This document shows positions 1 through 6,936 of a stretch of DNA of 12,399 nt, one piece after another. The notes below the pieces were generated by a model. That model was not told where the DNA came from. It saw only the letters and a program-made list of their open reading frames with translations, and ran no database searches. Source of the stretch: SOIA01 sp050116035 (GTDB taxonomy: Bacteria > Acidobacteriota > Aminicenantia > Aminicenantales > Aminicenantaceae); contig JASFPJ010000074.1 of the NCBI GenBank assembly GCA_050116035.1, positions 1 to 12,399 on the forward strand, in the 5' to 3' direction. The position numbers were made by a program, and so were the translations under genes. Within the stretch, counting starts at the first letter, position 1; the number at the start of each line of letters is the position of its first letter.

Positions 1-1659
1 TTAATCATGGTATTAATTGTTTTATTGGCTCTTGCATCATGTAAAGGCAAAAAAGAGCAAGAGAGTTCTCCCACTATTCTCAGTCCGGCGATTGGTTCCA
101 ACGGTATGGTCAGCACAGCCCATCCTCTTGCCACGCGAGCTGGTTTATCTATCCTTCGAGCCGGTGGAAATGCATTTGATGCGGCAGTGTCTGTGGCGGC
201 CACGTTGAATGTCGTCGAACCGATGAACTCCGGAATCGGTGGTTACGGGACAATCCTCATCTATGATGCGGTCAGAGTAAAGACCCGCTTTCTTGATTCC
301 AGTGGCAAAATACCCATTCATGTGAATTCGGATTTGTTCCGTCCTCCGACACCGAATTACAGAGAGAACCGACGCGGAGCCAAAGCTGTATCCACGCCCG
401 GAAACGTGAATGCATGGTGGGCCATGTCTTCCGAATACGGGCGGTTCGATTGGGAGGAACTGTTTGATGCCCCAATAAAAGCCGCCGAAGATGGCTACGA
501 GATCGATGAGCGTCTGGCTCGTGTTATACAATTCGCTTTTTCTGAATTCAACTCGTATGGTCAGTCTGTTTACGGCAAAAAAGGAAAGCCTCTGGAAAAG
601 GGAGATATCCTGATTCAGAAGGACCTTGGCCAATCGCTTCGTCTGATAGCCAATGAAGGAGCCAGAGCTGTTTACGGTGGAGAATTGGGGAAGGCGATAG
701 ATCGTGCCATGCGAGAGAGCGAAGGCTTCTTAACAGTAGATGACCTGATCGCTGACCGAGCGGAATGGTGGGAACCCATCAGCATTAATTATCGAGGGTA
801 TACTGTGACAACTGCGTCCCCTCCATCAACCGCATTTCCTTCTCTCATCCGCCTGGGTTTGATGAGCTGTTTCGATAACGCCAGTCTCGGACACAATTCA
901 GCCGCCTATCTCCACCGCTTCGCCGAAGTCACCAAGCATGCTTTCTGGTGCCGCCTCGCATTTGCGGGGGACCCGGAGATCAATCCCCCTCCGCTGTTCA
1001 GGCTACTGAGCAGAGAATACTGGGAAGAAGTCGTTAGTGAATTTGAGATGGAAGAGGCCAAGCCCTTCAGGCCACCTAATATTGTGGTGAAGAGCAGAGA
1101 CAATACAACACACTTTGTTGTGGCCGATAGGTGGGGCAATATCGTTAGCGCCACACAGACCCTTGGAAATTCATTCGGCTGCCGCATAATGGTCGAGGGC
1201 ACGGGTATCTGGCTCAATAATTCTCTGGCATACTGCACGTTCGAGCCCAAAGGGAATCCGATGGATGCCCATCCCGGCCAGAGAAAACTTTCCGGAGACT
1301 GTCCGACAATCGTTTTTAAAGAGAATAAGCCCTGGATTGCTTTGGGAACACCAGGTGGGCATACGATTGGCCAGACTGTACCTCAGATGGTAATGAATAT
1401 GATTGATTTTGGGTTGGATATCCAGCAAGCCATTGCCGCGCCGCGCATCAGCTTTGTTGAGCCAGACTATATTCTAATCGAGCGGGGAATCGAGGATTCC
1501 GTGTTGGAGGCTCTTAGAAAAATGGGCCATAACATCCGTCAATCCACAGGGCTGGGTAATGCTCACGGCTTAATGATTGAGTATGATTCTGCGGGTAAAC
1601 CTGTGAAATTCGTCGGGAGCGCTGATCCGCGTGGGAGAGGCAAGGCTCTAGGATACTAA
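1..1659 (+). CDS. Gamma-glutamyltransferase-like Ntn-hydrolase lipoprotein, 5' end probably truncated
   Basis: The protein belongs to the gamma-glutamyltransferase (GGT) / cephalosporin acylase family. Members cut themselves so that a threonine becomes the N-terminal nucleophile of the small subunit. Numbering is from the ATG at 7. The early motif GGNAFDAAV, the cleavage site TTHFVV with the likely nucleophile Thr367, and the GTPGG oxyanion loop are all present. The small subunit would be about 184 residues, normal for the family. A lipobox (LASC, Cys12) suggests outer-surface or periplasmic anchoring. No basic residues precede the hydrophobic stretch and the frame stays open to base 1, so the true start is probably upstream of the window. 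Several residues that bind the gamma-glutamyl group in E. coli GGT are replaced (see findings), so the substrate is uncertain: acylase or amidase activity is as likely as glutathione hydrolysis. It converges on the PrsW gene with only 12 bases between them. Confidence 0.9.
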   Translation, partial: LIMVLIVLLALASCKGKKEQESSPTILSPAIGSNGMVSTAHPLATRAGLSILRAGGNAFDAAVSVAATLNVVEPMNSGIGGYGTILIYDAVRVKTRFLDSSGKIPIHVNSDLFRPPTPNYRENRRGAKAVSTPGNVNAWWAMSSEYGRFDWEELFDAPIKAAEDGYEIDERLARVIQFAFSEFNSYGQSVYGKKGKPLEKGDILIQKDLGQSLRLIANEGARAVYGGELGKAIDRAMRESEGFLTVDDLIADRAEWWEPISINYRGYTVTTASPPSTAFPSLIRLGLMSCFDNASLGHNSAAYLHRFAEVTKHAFWCRLAFAGDPEINPPPLFRLLSREYWEEVVSEFEMEEAKPFRPPNIVVKSRDNTTHFVVADRWGNIVSATQTLGNSFGCRIMVEGTGIWLNNSLAYCTFEPKGNPMDAHPGQRKLSGDCPTIVFKENKPWIALGTPGGHTIGQTVPQMVMNMIDFGLDIQQAIAAPRISFVEPDYILIERGIEDSVLEALRKMGHNIRQSTGLGNAHGLMIEYDSAGKPVKFVGSADPRGRGKALGY

Positions 1660-1671
1660 AGATAAAGAATG

Positions 1672-2352
1672 TTATTTTTTTTCACGGCTTGATTTTTCCA
1701 TAACCCTGATTCGCCAGATCCAAATCACAAGTATGATTAAAGACGCGACAACTCTCAATGGGGGCGATATCGTGAAAAAATCGAAAATGCCGTGGACTGC
1801 TGCAGCAATCAATAGGCCTATCAGGGAGGCCTTGAACATAGATTTTCCTTGAATTCGAGCTTTTCCGACTGTGTAACCCCAAATGGAAGAAAAGATGGTG
1901 TGTGATAAAGGAGAAGCAAAGGCGCGGCCGAAGAGTTCAAGACCTTCCAGGTGGGCCAGGTAGTAGATATTCTCAAAACTGGCGAACCCGAGTGCTATCG
2001 TTGAGGCGTAGACAATACCGTCAATTATTTCATCGAAAGCCTTGAGTCTTAAAGTGATCAGAATAAAAGGAAGGAATTTAAAAAATTCCTCGATCAATCC
2101 GATCACACCAAGACTGTAGAAGAAGAATTGGAGTCCGTGGCTTTCCATCAGAGCGCTGGGATCTTCAGGGATTCCGATGAGAGGAAGGAGTCCGTAAAAT
2201 TTTACGCATCCATAGGCAGTGACCAACCCCAGTATATAGGTTATTCCCAGGTTGCGAATGGGCTCTGGCTGAAAGCGGTCCTTGTGATAAAAATAACCAA
2301 TCCAGAAGACAGCGGGGGCGATAATTCCAGAGAGAATAATCCAGAGTGTCAT
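1672..2352 (-). CDS. PrsW family intramembrane metalloprotease
   Basis: This 226-residue polytopic membrane protein carries the PrsW signature. EEFFK (Glu88, Glu89, Lys92) lies in one membrane helix, FENIYY (Phe126-Tyr131) in the next, then His151 in SHTIFSS, and HGIFD (His187, Asp191) in a later helix. These residues form the proposed metal site of the family. The start of the chain (WIILSGIIAPAVFWIGYFYHKD) is a first transmembrane segment, and the C-terminus is a short basic tail. In Bacillus subtilis PrsW makes the first cut in the anti-sigma factor RsiW, but no sigma or anti-sigma gene is visible here, so the target is unknown. The start is fixed by an in-frame TGA only two codons upstream; no clear Shine-Dalgarno site precedes it. 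The inverted-repeat element begins within about 50 bases upstream, so it may supply or disturb the promoter. Family assignment is firm; physiological role is not. Confidence 0.88.
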   Translation of the reverse strand: MTLWIILSGIIAPAVFWIGYFYHKDRFQPEPIRNLGITYILGLVTAYGCVKFYGLLPLIGIPEDPSALMESHGLQFFFYSLGVIGLIEEFFKFLPFILITLRLKAFDEIIDGIVYASTIALGFASFENIYYLAHLEGLELFGRAFASPLSHTIFSSIWGYTVGKARIQGKSMFKASLIGLLIAAAVHGIFDFFTISPPLRVVASLIILVIWIWRIRVMEKSSREKK

Positions 2353-2809
2353 GTCAATTCAATGGGTTCTTTTCCATTTAGTGAGGGTAAATGATTAGAT
2401 AGCATTCAGGGATGTCCTTACTCCAGTCAGATTTTTCACGCCATTCCCTCCTCAACCTTCTCGGCCCTGCGGAACTCCGCATGTTTATAATATCTCACGC
2501 CAGGACATCTCTCAGCCATACTTAGCACCGCCCGATGCATTATGTCGTGCTCAAACAGTCCTCAGGCCCGACTCCGTCGGGTTCCCTCGAAGAACGACTC
2601 GGGAAGGCTAAATCTTCCAATGTCGCTTCGTCCATCCCTGAATGCTTTTATTAGTTTTTTAATCTGAGTCTTACACACAAAAAATGGAAGAGAATCATTC
2701 AATGAAGGATTTTACTATAAATGCGGTGTTTTGTGGAATTCGCATGAAGAAGCCTTAAAAAGAACTCAGGTGTGAGTGTTTGGTGGCTTGAGAATAAGTC
2801 AAGAATTTT
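2353..2809. other. Gene-free interval holding an inverted-repeat element
   Basis: No convincing protein gene fits in this 457-base gap. Its central part, about 2399-2649, is a distinct element described separately. The remaining 160 bases on the right (2650-2809) are AT-rich and show only a weak 5-bp inverted repeat (2787-2791 with 2799-2803) just past the stop codon of the minus-strand gene that ends at 2810. That repeat lacks a T-run on the minus strand, so I do not call it a terminator. Confidence 0.6.
2399..2649. repeat. MITE-like or structured-RNA element with 14-bp terminal inverted repeats
   Basis: The ends are exact inverted copies: AGCATTCAGGGATG at 2401-2414 and its reverse complement at 2633-2646, extendable to 16 bp with one mismatch. 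The 5-mer ATTAG occurs just outside both ends (2394-2398 and 2650-2654), which could be a target-site duplication but is short and AT-rich. Inside are perfect small hairpins: GCGGA/TCCGC at 2469-2480, CCCGAC/GTCGGG at 2567-2581, TTCCC/GGGAA at 2582-2605, and AGCAC/GTGCT at 2524-2551. An 8-bp pairing between 2411-2418 and 2502-2509 would compete with the terminal pairing. The interior looks GC-richer than the flanks. Two tiny minus-strand reading frames (31 and 34 codons) meet at a TAATG junction at 2538-2542 but lack ribosome binding sites. This could be a miniature transposable element, a REP-type cluster or a structured RNA; the sequence alone does not decide. Confidence 0.5.
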
Positions 2810-3601
2810 TTAGCGGATACTCTTTATCTCGGAATCTTCGATATTTGATATCAGTTCACTCAGGTAAAAAAGCTCAAGGAGGAAATTGTCTCGCCGTTCC
2901 ATTTCCTTTCTCAAGGCCTCCACCGCTGTTTTTGATACTTCATGCACTGAATTCAGGGCTGTCTTGATGTAGTAGAGGTCATTGTTCAACTGAGGAAGAC
3001 TCATCTTTTCTAACTCTTTGGAGAAAATTATTTCCGGAGATTTTGGGTATTCTGCTTTGAAATGAGGAGCGGTCTCCAGAGATTCATACTCTTTCAACAC
3101 AGGAGTCTCCTCTTCCTCAGCCTGTTCCTCTTCGGATTCTTGAGTCTCCTCTTTTGTTTTCTCTTCGATTTGTTCTTCCATGCTGGTGATTATCCTGTTG
3201 AGTTCCTCTTTCGCGCGGTTCATTTTTTCAATTTCAGCGGTGATGAGCCCGATGTCTCCTTCCAAATCCGTGGTCGCCAGACAGAGCACGTAGAAGCCGA
3301 GAAGATCCTTCTGAAATGGGGAAACAGCTCTAAACTGATCTCTGGCAACTTGTGAAGCAATAAAAGTCGGATTGCTCTCCTCACCCAAAGATAAGTAATT
3401 TTCTTTAAAAGACTGGACGGCCTGTGCGATTTTGGGTTGAGTCGACGGATGGAGCTGCTTTTTAATCCTGTACTGTTCATTCTGGATTTTTTTCTTATCA
3501 ATAGTCTGGGCTTGTTCTCCTGTGAATCCGGTTGTCAGGAAGCAAGACATTAAGACAAGAAAAATTAATCGACAGATTGAAGAGTGGCTACTGACTTTCA
3601 T
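2810..3601 (-). CDS. Exported coiled-coil protein of unknown function
   Basis: I do not recognise this 263-residue protein. The N-terminus (about residues 1-30) is a signal peptide: a short n-region with Lys2 and Arg11, then a hydrophobic stretch. Cys20 in LMSC could be an imperfect lipobox, but the hydrophobic run continues past it, so ordinary signal peptidase cleavage near residue 28 is as likely. The mature part is helical and charged. Residues 112-147 have coiled-coil character, followed by a very acidic Glu-rich tract (about 142-165), and a second charged helical segment fills about 195-263. No catalytic motif is visible. An AGGGG ribosome binding site (3610-3615) lies 8 bases before the ATG, and a good promoter precedes it. 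The gene lies 98 bases downstream of the M14 peptidase on the same strand but probably has its own transcript. An envelope-structural or scaffolding role is a guess only. Confidence 0.75.
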   Translation of the reverse strand: MKVSSHSSICRLIFLVLMSCFLTTGFTGEQAQTIDKKKIQNEQYRIKKQLHPSTQPKIAQAVQSFKENYLSLGEESNPTFIASQVARDQFRAVSPFQKDLLGFYVLCLATTDLEGDIGLITAEIEKMNRAKEELNRIITSMEEQIEEKTKEETQESEEEQAEEEETPVLKEYESLETAPHFKAEYPKSPEIIFSKELEKMSLPQLNNDLYYIKTALNSVHEVSKTAVEALRKEMERRDNFLLELFYLSELISNIEDSEIKSIR

Positions 3602-3621
3602 TTCAAATTCCCCTCAGAAAT

Positions 3622-3650
3622 CTTATACCATAGGAGTCATCAAGAGTCAA
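3622..3650 (-). promoter_or_regulatory. Sigma-70-type promoter for the exported coiled-coil gene
   Basis: On the minus strand TTGACT (3645-3650) and TATAAG (3622-3627) are separated by exactly 17 bases. Each hexamer matches the sigma-70 consensus at five of six positions. A start site about 7 bases beyond the -10 box would fall near 3614-3615, so the ribosome binding site (3610-3615) would sit at the very 5' end of the message, giving a leader of about 13 bases. Confidence 0.55.
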
Positions 3651-3699
3651 AATAGAGAATAGCGAAGCGCTTATCATCTAAATCTATACTGGATCCAGG

Positions 3700-6477
3700 T
3701 TAATCAAGTTTTGTTGAAGTCGAGCCTCCGTAATAAATTCCGTTGAACAAGAATTTAAAGGTACCATGGGGTTGAGCGCGACGTGTGATTTCTGGTCCGA
3801 AGAGGAAAAGCTTTCCCTCGCCCATATCCGCTTCAATAACCGCGATTCCTCCATAAAGGTGATGTTTCCCCCATGCCCAGCCGCTTCTTAAGGGATCCTT
3901 GTTATCGAACCAGGAGACTGGACGCACTCCTTTCAGAGAAGCTTCAGGCAAGAGTTTGAAGACAGGGCTGTTGTTGAAGTTGACGTCCAGCTCTTCGGGT
4001 ATGCCATAAGCCAGTGGATGGGAATTGTCCACAAGAACCCGGAGAACAGAACCGGGCATAAAGAGTTTTGTCCTTGGTAGTGGCCTCTCTGTTCCATCTT
4101 CAAGCTTTTCGGTGAGGGCGTTAGCGATGGGAAGGCCGGCGTGGTAGGCCAGGTTGGTTGAGCTTCCGATGGTCAGCACGGCTCCGCCTTTTTTTATGAA
4201 TTGGAGCAGTTGGGGAATAGTCTTTTCAGCGGTGATCCGGCCTATTCGGTTCCGGTATTCTGCAGGAATAGTCTTGAGATCAGGGGGAGAGTATGAGCGA
4301 AAGCGGCTGGTCCCCCCACTCCTGAAACTGGGTATGGCTCGGCTGACAAAGATAAGCACATCGAATTGACTGTTGAGCTTGCCCGCATCCAGAGCAGGAG
4401 GATAGACAACCTTAAAGGGGAACTCGAATTGCTCGAGAATCCATCTCACCCAGCCGGAATCCATGGACCCGCCGTAGCTGTCCCACAGTCCGATACGCAG
4501 TGGCCTCAGTTTAAGCGCTTCGCCGGCGGGCTTAGTTTTAATTCCGTCGAAATTCAGTCCGATTTCCTCTGCGATTTTTTCCAGTCTGGAGGCTGTCGTG
4601 GACTTGGCTGGAATGTAAATCGTTCCTTCAGGATAGGTCTTTCCTCCGGCCTGAAAATCCTGTTTAAGCCAGTAAATCTCCTCTTTGTTTTTCAAAAGCC
4701 TGTTTATGGCGATGAATGCATCATTGACTCTATGATCCAGGAGGAATCCGGCTGCATTCCTGCTGCCAGTGACTTTGCCGGCTGGAAGCTGGGCCAGATC
4801 TTCGATTTTTTCGAAAGGTCCATCAAAACCATCCAGAATCCGGTCAAACTGCACTCCCATCTGGAAGGCAAGTGTCCAGCCTGCGTTGTCATAGGGGGGG
4901 ATCGGTGCGCCTCCCGGATAGGGAATATCGTCCGGATGATTCTGGGGTTCGAACATGGAGAGTATATGAGGACGGAAAGCCTGAGCTGTCTTAACGATGT
5001 AGGAGCCTTTCGGATAGGATTTCTCACCAATTTTGAAAGAACGTGTGGCCTGGTGGACGAACACACCGCTCTTAATCAGAGCATTCACGAATTTTGTCGC
5101 AGTGAGGAAATCTGCCTGGTCTGAAGGTAAGATGTATCCTCTCGGGTCTCTTTTGTCCGGTTCATAGAGCATGTCATAGTATTTTTTCGGGTATCCTCGT
5201 GAGCGGCCAGAGCCTGTCGGTATTGCCTTATCTTTTCGGATGGCTTCTTCAACCTCAGTGATCCTCTTCGGCTTGAGTGTCCAGTGGTCACGGCTGCCCC
5301 TGTCGATGGATTTTTTGCCCATCCTGTAAATATTCATCAAAAAGTCCTCACGGTGTTTGGAAGCCAGGTCGAGAATAGCCCGGTTGGCAGTGATCGAGTA
5401 TTCGATCGATTGGCGAAAATGCCATTTTTGAGGCTGGACCGGAAAAGGGAGGTCGTTTCTCGGGAGCAGTCTTTGCGGAAGGAATGGAATCTCCATAGGG
5501 GTGGGATTCCCGATGGTTTCTGTGAGGATCCCGATCATGTTATGGAAGTAGACCGTGGTGCGAAGTCCCCCGTTCCACCAGGTGGAATATCTTGCGCCTG
5601 ACCTCATCGTTGCCCCGGGTTTACCTTCGACCACAAAGCGGTTGTGCATGGCCACTCCGACCATTTCGATTCCCAGTGGCACAAGAGGGTCGAAGTAGTA
5701 GTTGAACGGATCGCGGAAGGGAGGAGCGAACAACACGCAGCCAGATGGACCAGATTGATGTTGGTTGTAAACGATTTGCGGAAACCATTCTCTGTAGAGG
5801 ACGCGGCTGACGGCTTCGGTCTCAGGTTGAGTGATCATGTAGAAGTCTCTGTTGTTGTCATGTCCGATATACTTCTGGTAGAGACGGGGAAGCCCCCTTG
5901 TTGAACGCTTGGTGGGGTTTTTTTCCCGCATATACCAGTTGGACACAAGATCCATCCCATCTGGATTGGAGCAGACAAGGAGCAAGATGACATCTTCCAG
6001 AATCCTTACAGTCTCCGGATCATTCCGGCTCGCCATTTGATAGACCATTTCAATCAACTGCTGCGCACCCAAAACCTCGGAGCCGTGCAGTCCTCCGTCG
6101 ATCCAAACCACGGCGCGTCCTTCAGCGGCCAATTCAAGAGCGTCCTTTTCGGAAAGCCCTTCGGCCAGAGCCAGGCGCCGTGAGATGTCCTTGAACCGGT
6201 CGATTTTCTTCTGATTTTCCGGAGACGTGATGATGGCCAGATACATCGGGTTTCCTTCAGCGGTTATCCCCATTCCTTTAATTGACACGCGGTCTGATTC
6301 CAGGGAAATCTTTTTTAAATATTCCGCATATTGAGTATAGTTGGCCAGATGATAGTCATCGCCGGGATTGAATCCGAAGTGTTCTTTTGGAGTCGTGATT
6401 TTATTTTGTGATAGACCGGGCGCAGCGGCTAGCGCCATGATCAAAAAGAGAGAAACAAGAATCTTTTTATTATGCAT
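3700..6477 (-). CDS. Secreted M14-family zinc carboxypeptidase with C-terminal amidotransferase-like domain
   Basis: This 925-residue exported metallopeptidase removes residues from peptide ends or hydrolyses amide bonds. A signal peptide occupies residues 1-23 or so (MHNKK, then a hydrophobic core ending APGLS). The M14 catalytic set is complete: zinc ligands His131 and Glu134 in HGSE, the third ligand His240 in YNQHQ, Asn209-Arg210 in NNRDF where carboxypeptidase A has its substrate-binding Asn-Arg pair, and Glu320 in ILTETIG as the general base. After the catalytic domain come two similar short modules, FKIGEKSYPKG (481-491) and FQAGGKTYPEG (608-618). From Leu660 (LRIGLWDSYGG) to the end the sequence resembles a class I glutamine-amidotransferase fold, probably binding rather than catalytic. 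The start is supported by AAGGAGG (6483-6489) 5 bases before the ATG. It diverges from the S9 peptidase across 459 bases. Likely role: extracellular or periplasmic peptide digestion. Confidence 0.92.
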   Translation of the reverse strand: MHNKKILVSLFLIMALAAAPGLSQNKITTPKEHFGFNPGDDYHLANYTQYAEYLKKISLESDRVSIKGMGITAEGNPMYLAIITSPENQKKIDRFKDISRRLALAEGLSEKDALELAAEGRAVVWIDGGLHGSEVLGAQQLIEMVYQMASRNDPETVRILEDVILLLVCSNPDGMDLVSNWYMREKNPTKRSTRGLPRLYQKYIGHDNNRDFYMITQPETEAVSRVLYREWFPQIVYNQHQSGPSGCVLFAPPFRDPFNYYFDPLVPLGIEMVGVAMHNRFVVEGKPGATMRSGARYSTWWNGGLRTTVYFHNMIGILTETIGNPTPMEIPFLPQRLLPRNDLPFPVQPQKWHFRQSIEYSITANRAILDLASKHREDFLMNIYRMGKKSIDRGSRDHWTLKPKRITEVEEAIRKDKAIPTGSGRSRGYPKKYYDMLYEPDKRDPRGYILPSDQADFLTATKFVNALIKSGVFVHQATRSFKIGEKSYPKGSYIVKTAQAFRPHILSMFEPQNHPDDIPYPGGAPIPPYDNAGWTLAFQMGVQFDRILDGFDGPFEKIEDLAQLPAGKVTGSRNAAGFLLDHRVNDAFIAINRLLKNKEEIYWLKQDFQAGGKTYPEGTIYIPAKSTTASRLEKIAEEIGLNFDGIKTKPAGEALKLRPLRIGLWDSYGGSMDSGWVRWILEQFEFPFKVVYPPALDAGKLNSQFDVLIFVSRAIPSFRSGGTSRFRSYSPPDLKTIPAEYRNRIGRITAEKTIPQLLQFIKKGGAVLTIGSSTNLAYHAGLPIANALTEKLEDGTERPLPRTKLFMPGSVLRVLVDNSHPLAYGIPEELDVNFNNSPVFKLLPEASLKGVRPVSWFDNKDPLRSGWAWGKHHLYGGIAVIEADMGEGKLFLFGPEITRRAQPHGTFKFLFNGIYYGGSTSTKLD

Positions 6478-6936
6478 TTATTCCTCCTTTTTCATTTTAT
6501 GGGTGGGATGGTAGATGATTTTATTTATTCTTAGTTTTTCCGGCATTCGTGTTTTTCCGGATATCCTTAGATTCTCTCTATTCGCATCTAAGGTAAAGCT
6601 TATATCAGAGAAGATTTTTGATGTCAAAATAAATATAGTGAATATGAGTGTCAAAGCGAAACCTTTCTTCTTTTATTCCGTTATATATAAATATAATAAA
6701 AACGGAGTCAGACCGATCTTAAATGAAGTGAATAGACACTTATGTCTGCCTGGATTTTATGGGAATCTGTTGAATCGAATCAGAAATATTGCCCTACCAG
6801 TAATAATGGGTATAAAGTCTTGTTTTTCTTGGCCGGAATGAGTAAAAAGGACAGTGGATTTGAATATCAATTCAATAATTTAATTGAATGATCCAGTGAC
6901 ATTCACCAATAATCAAAAATTTTAAAGGAGGAGAAT
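6478..6936. other. AT-rich divergent intergenic region
   Basis: This 459-base region separates the divergent M14 and S9 genes and should hold both promoters. It is clearly AT-richer than the genes. A 108-codon frame at 6515-6841 on the plus strand has no good ribosome binding site and an odd composition, so I do not call it. Visible structures are a 6-bp inverted repeat TCCGTT/AACGGA (6677-6682 and 6701-6706) next to GAGTCAGACC (6705-6714), which resembles the GGGGTCAGAC arm at 8846, and a 7-bp inverted repeat near the S9 promoter. Confidence 0.5.
6870..6913 (+). promoter_or_regulatory. Possible promoter and operator-like inverted repeat upstream of the S9 peptidase
   Basis: ATTCAAT (6870-6876) and ATTGAAT (6883-6889) form a perfect 7-bp inverted repeat with a 6-base spacer. 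The right arm includes TTGAAT (6884-6889), a fair -35 box 18 bases before AATAAT (6908-6913), which matches the -10 consensus at five of six positions. TGAATG (6885-6890) can also pair with CATTCA (6900-6905). A regulator bound to the repeat would cover the -35 box. The region is AT-rich, so chance matches are a real risk. Confidence 0.27.

Noticed and set aside
145..633. A 162-codon minus-strand frame inside the GGT-like gene
   Set aside because: Shadow frame opposite a well-supported gene, with no independent start signal.
2787..2803. CTTGA/TCAAG hairpin after the stop of the exported coiled-coil gene
   Set aside because: A 5-bp AT-rich stem with a T-run only on the plus strand, the wrong side for this gene.
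3661..3698. Short palindromes AGCG/CGCT (3661-3671) and CTGGATCCAG (3689-3698) after the M14 stop
   Set aside because: The stems are only 4-5 bp and are not followed by a T-run on the minus strand, so they do not make a convincing terminator.
4366..5124. A 252-codon plus-strand frame lying opposite the M14 peptidase
   Set aside because: It lies wholly antisense to a gene with intact catalytic motifs, has no ribosome binding site, and its translation resembles no domain. Long antisense frames are common opposite such coding sequence.
6515..6841. A 108-codon plus-strand frame in the M14/S9 gap
   Set aside because: AT-driven composition rich in Phe, Ile, Lys and Asn, no clear ribosome binding site, no recognisable domain, and it spans a repeat-like segment.
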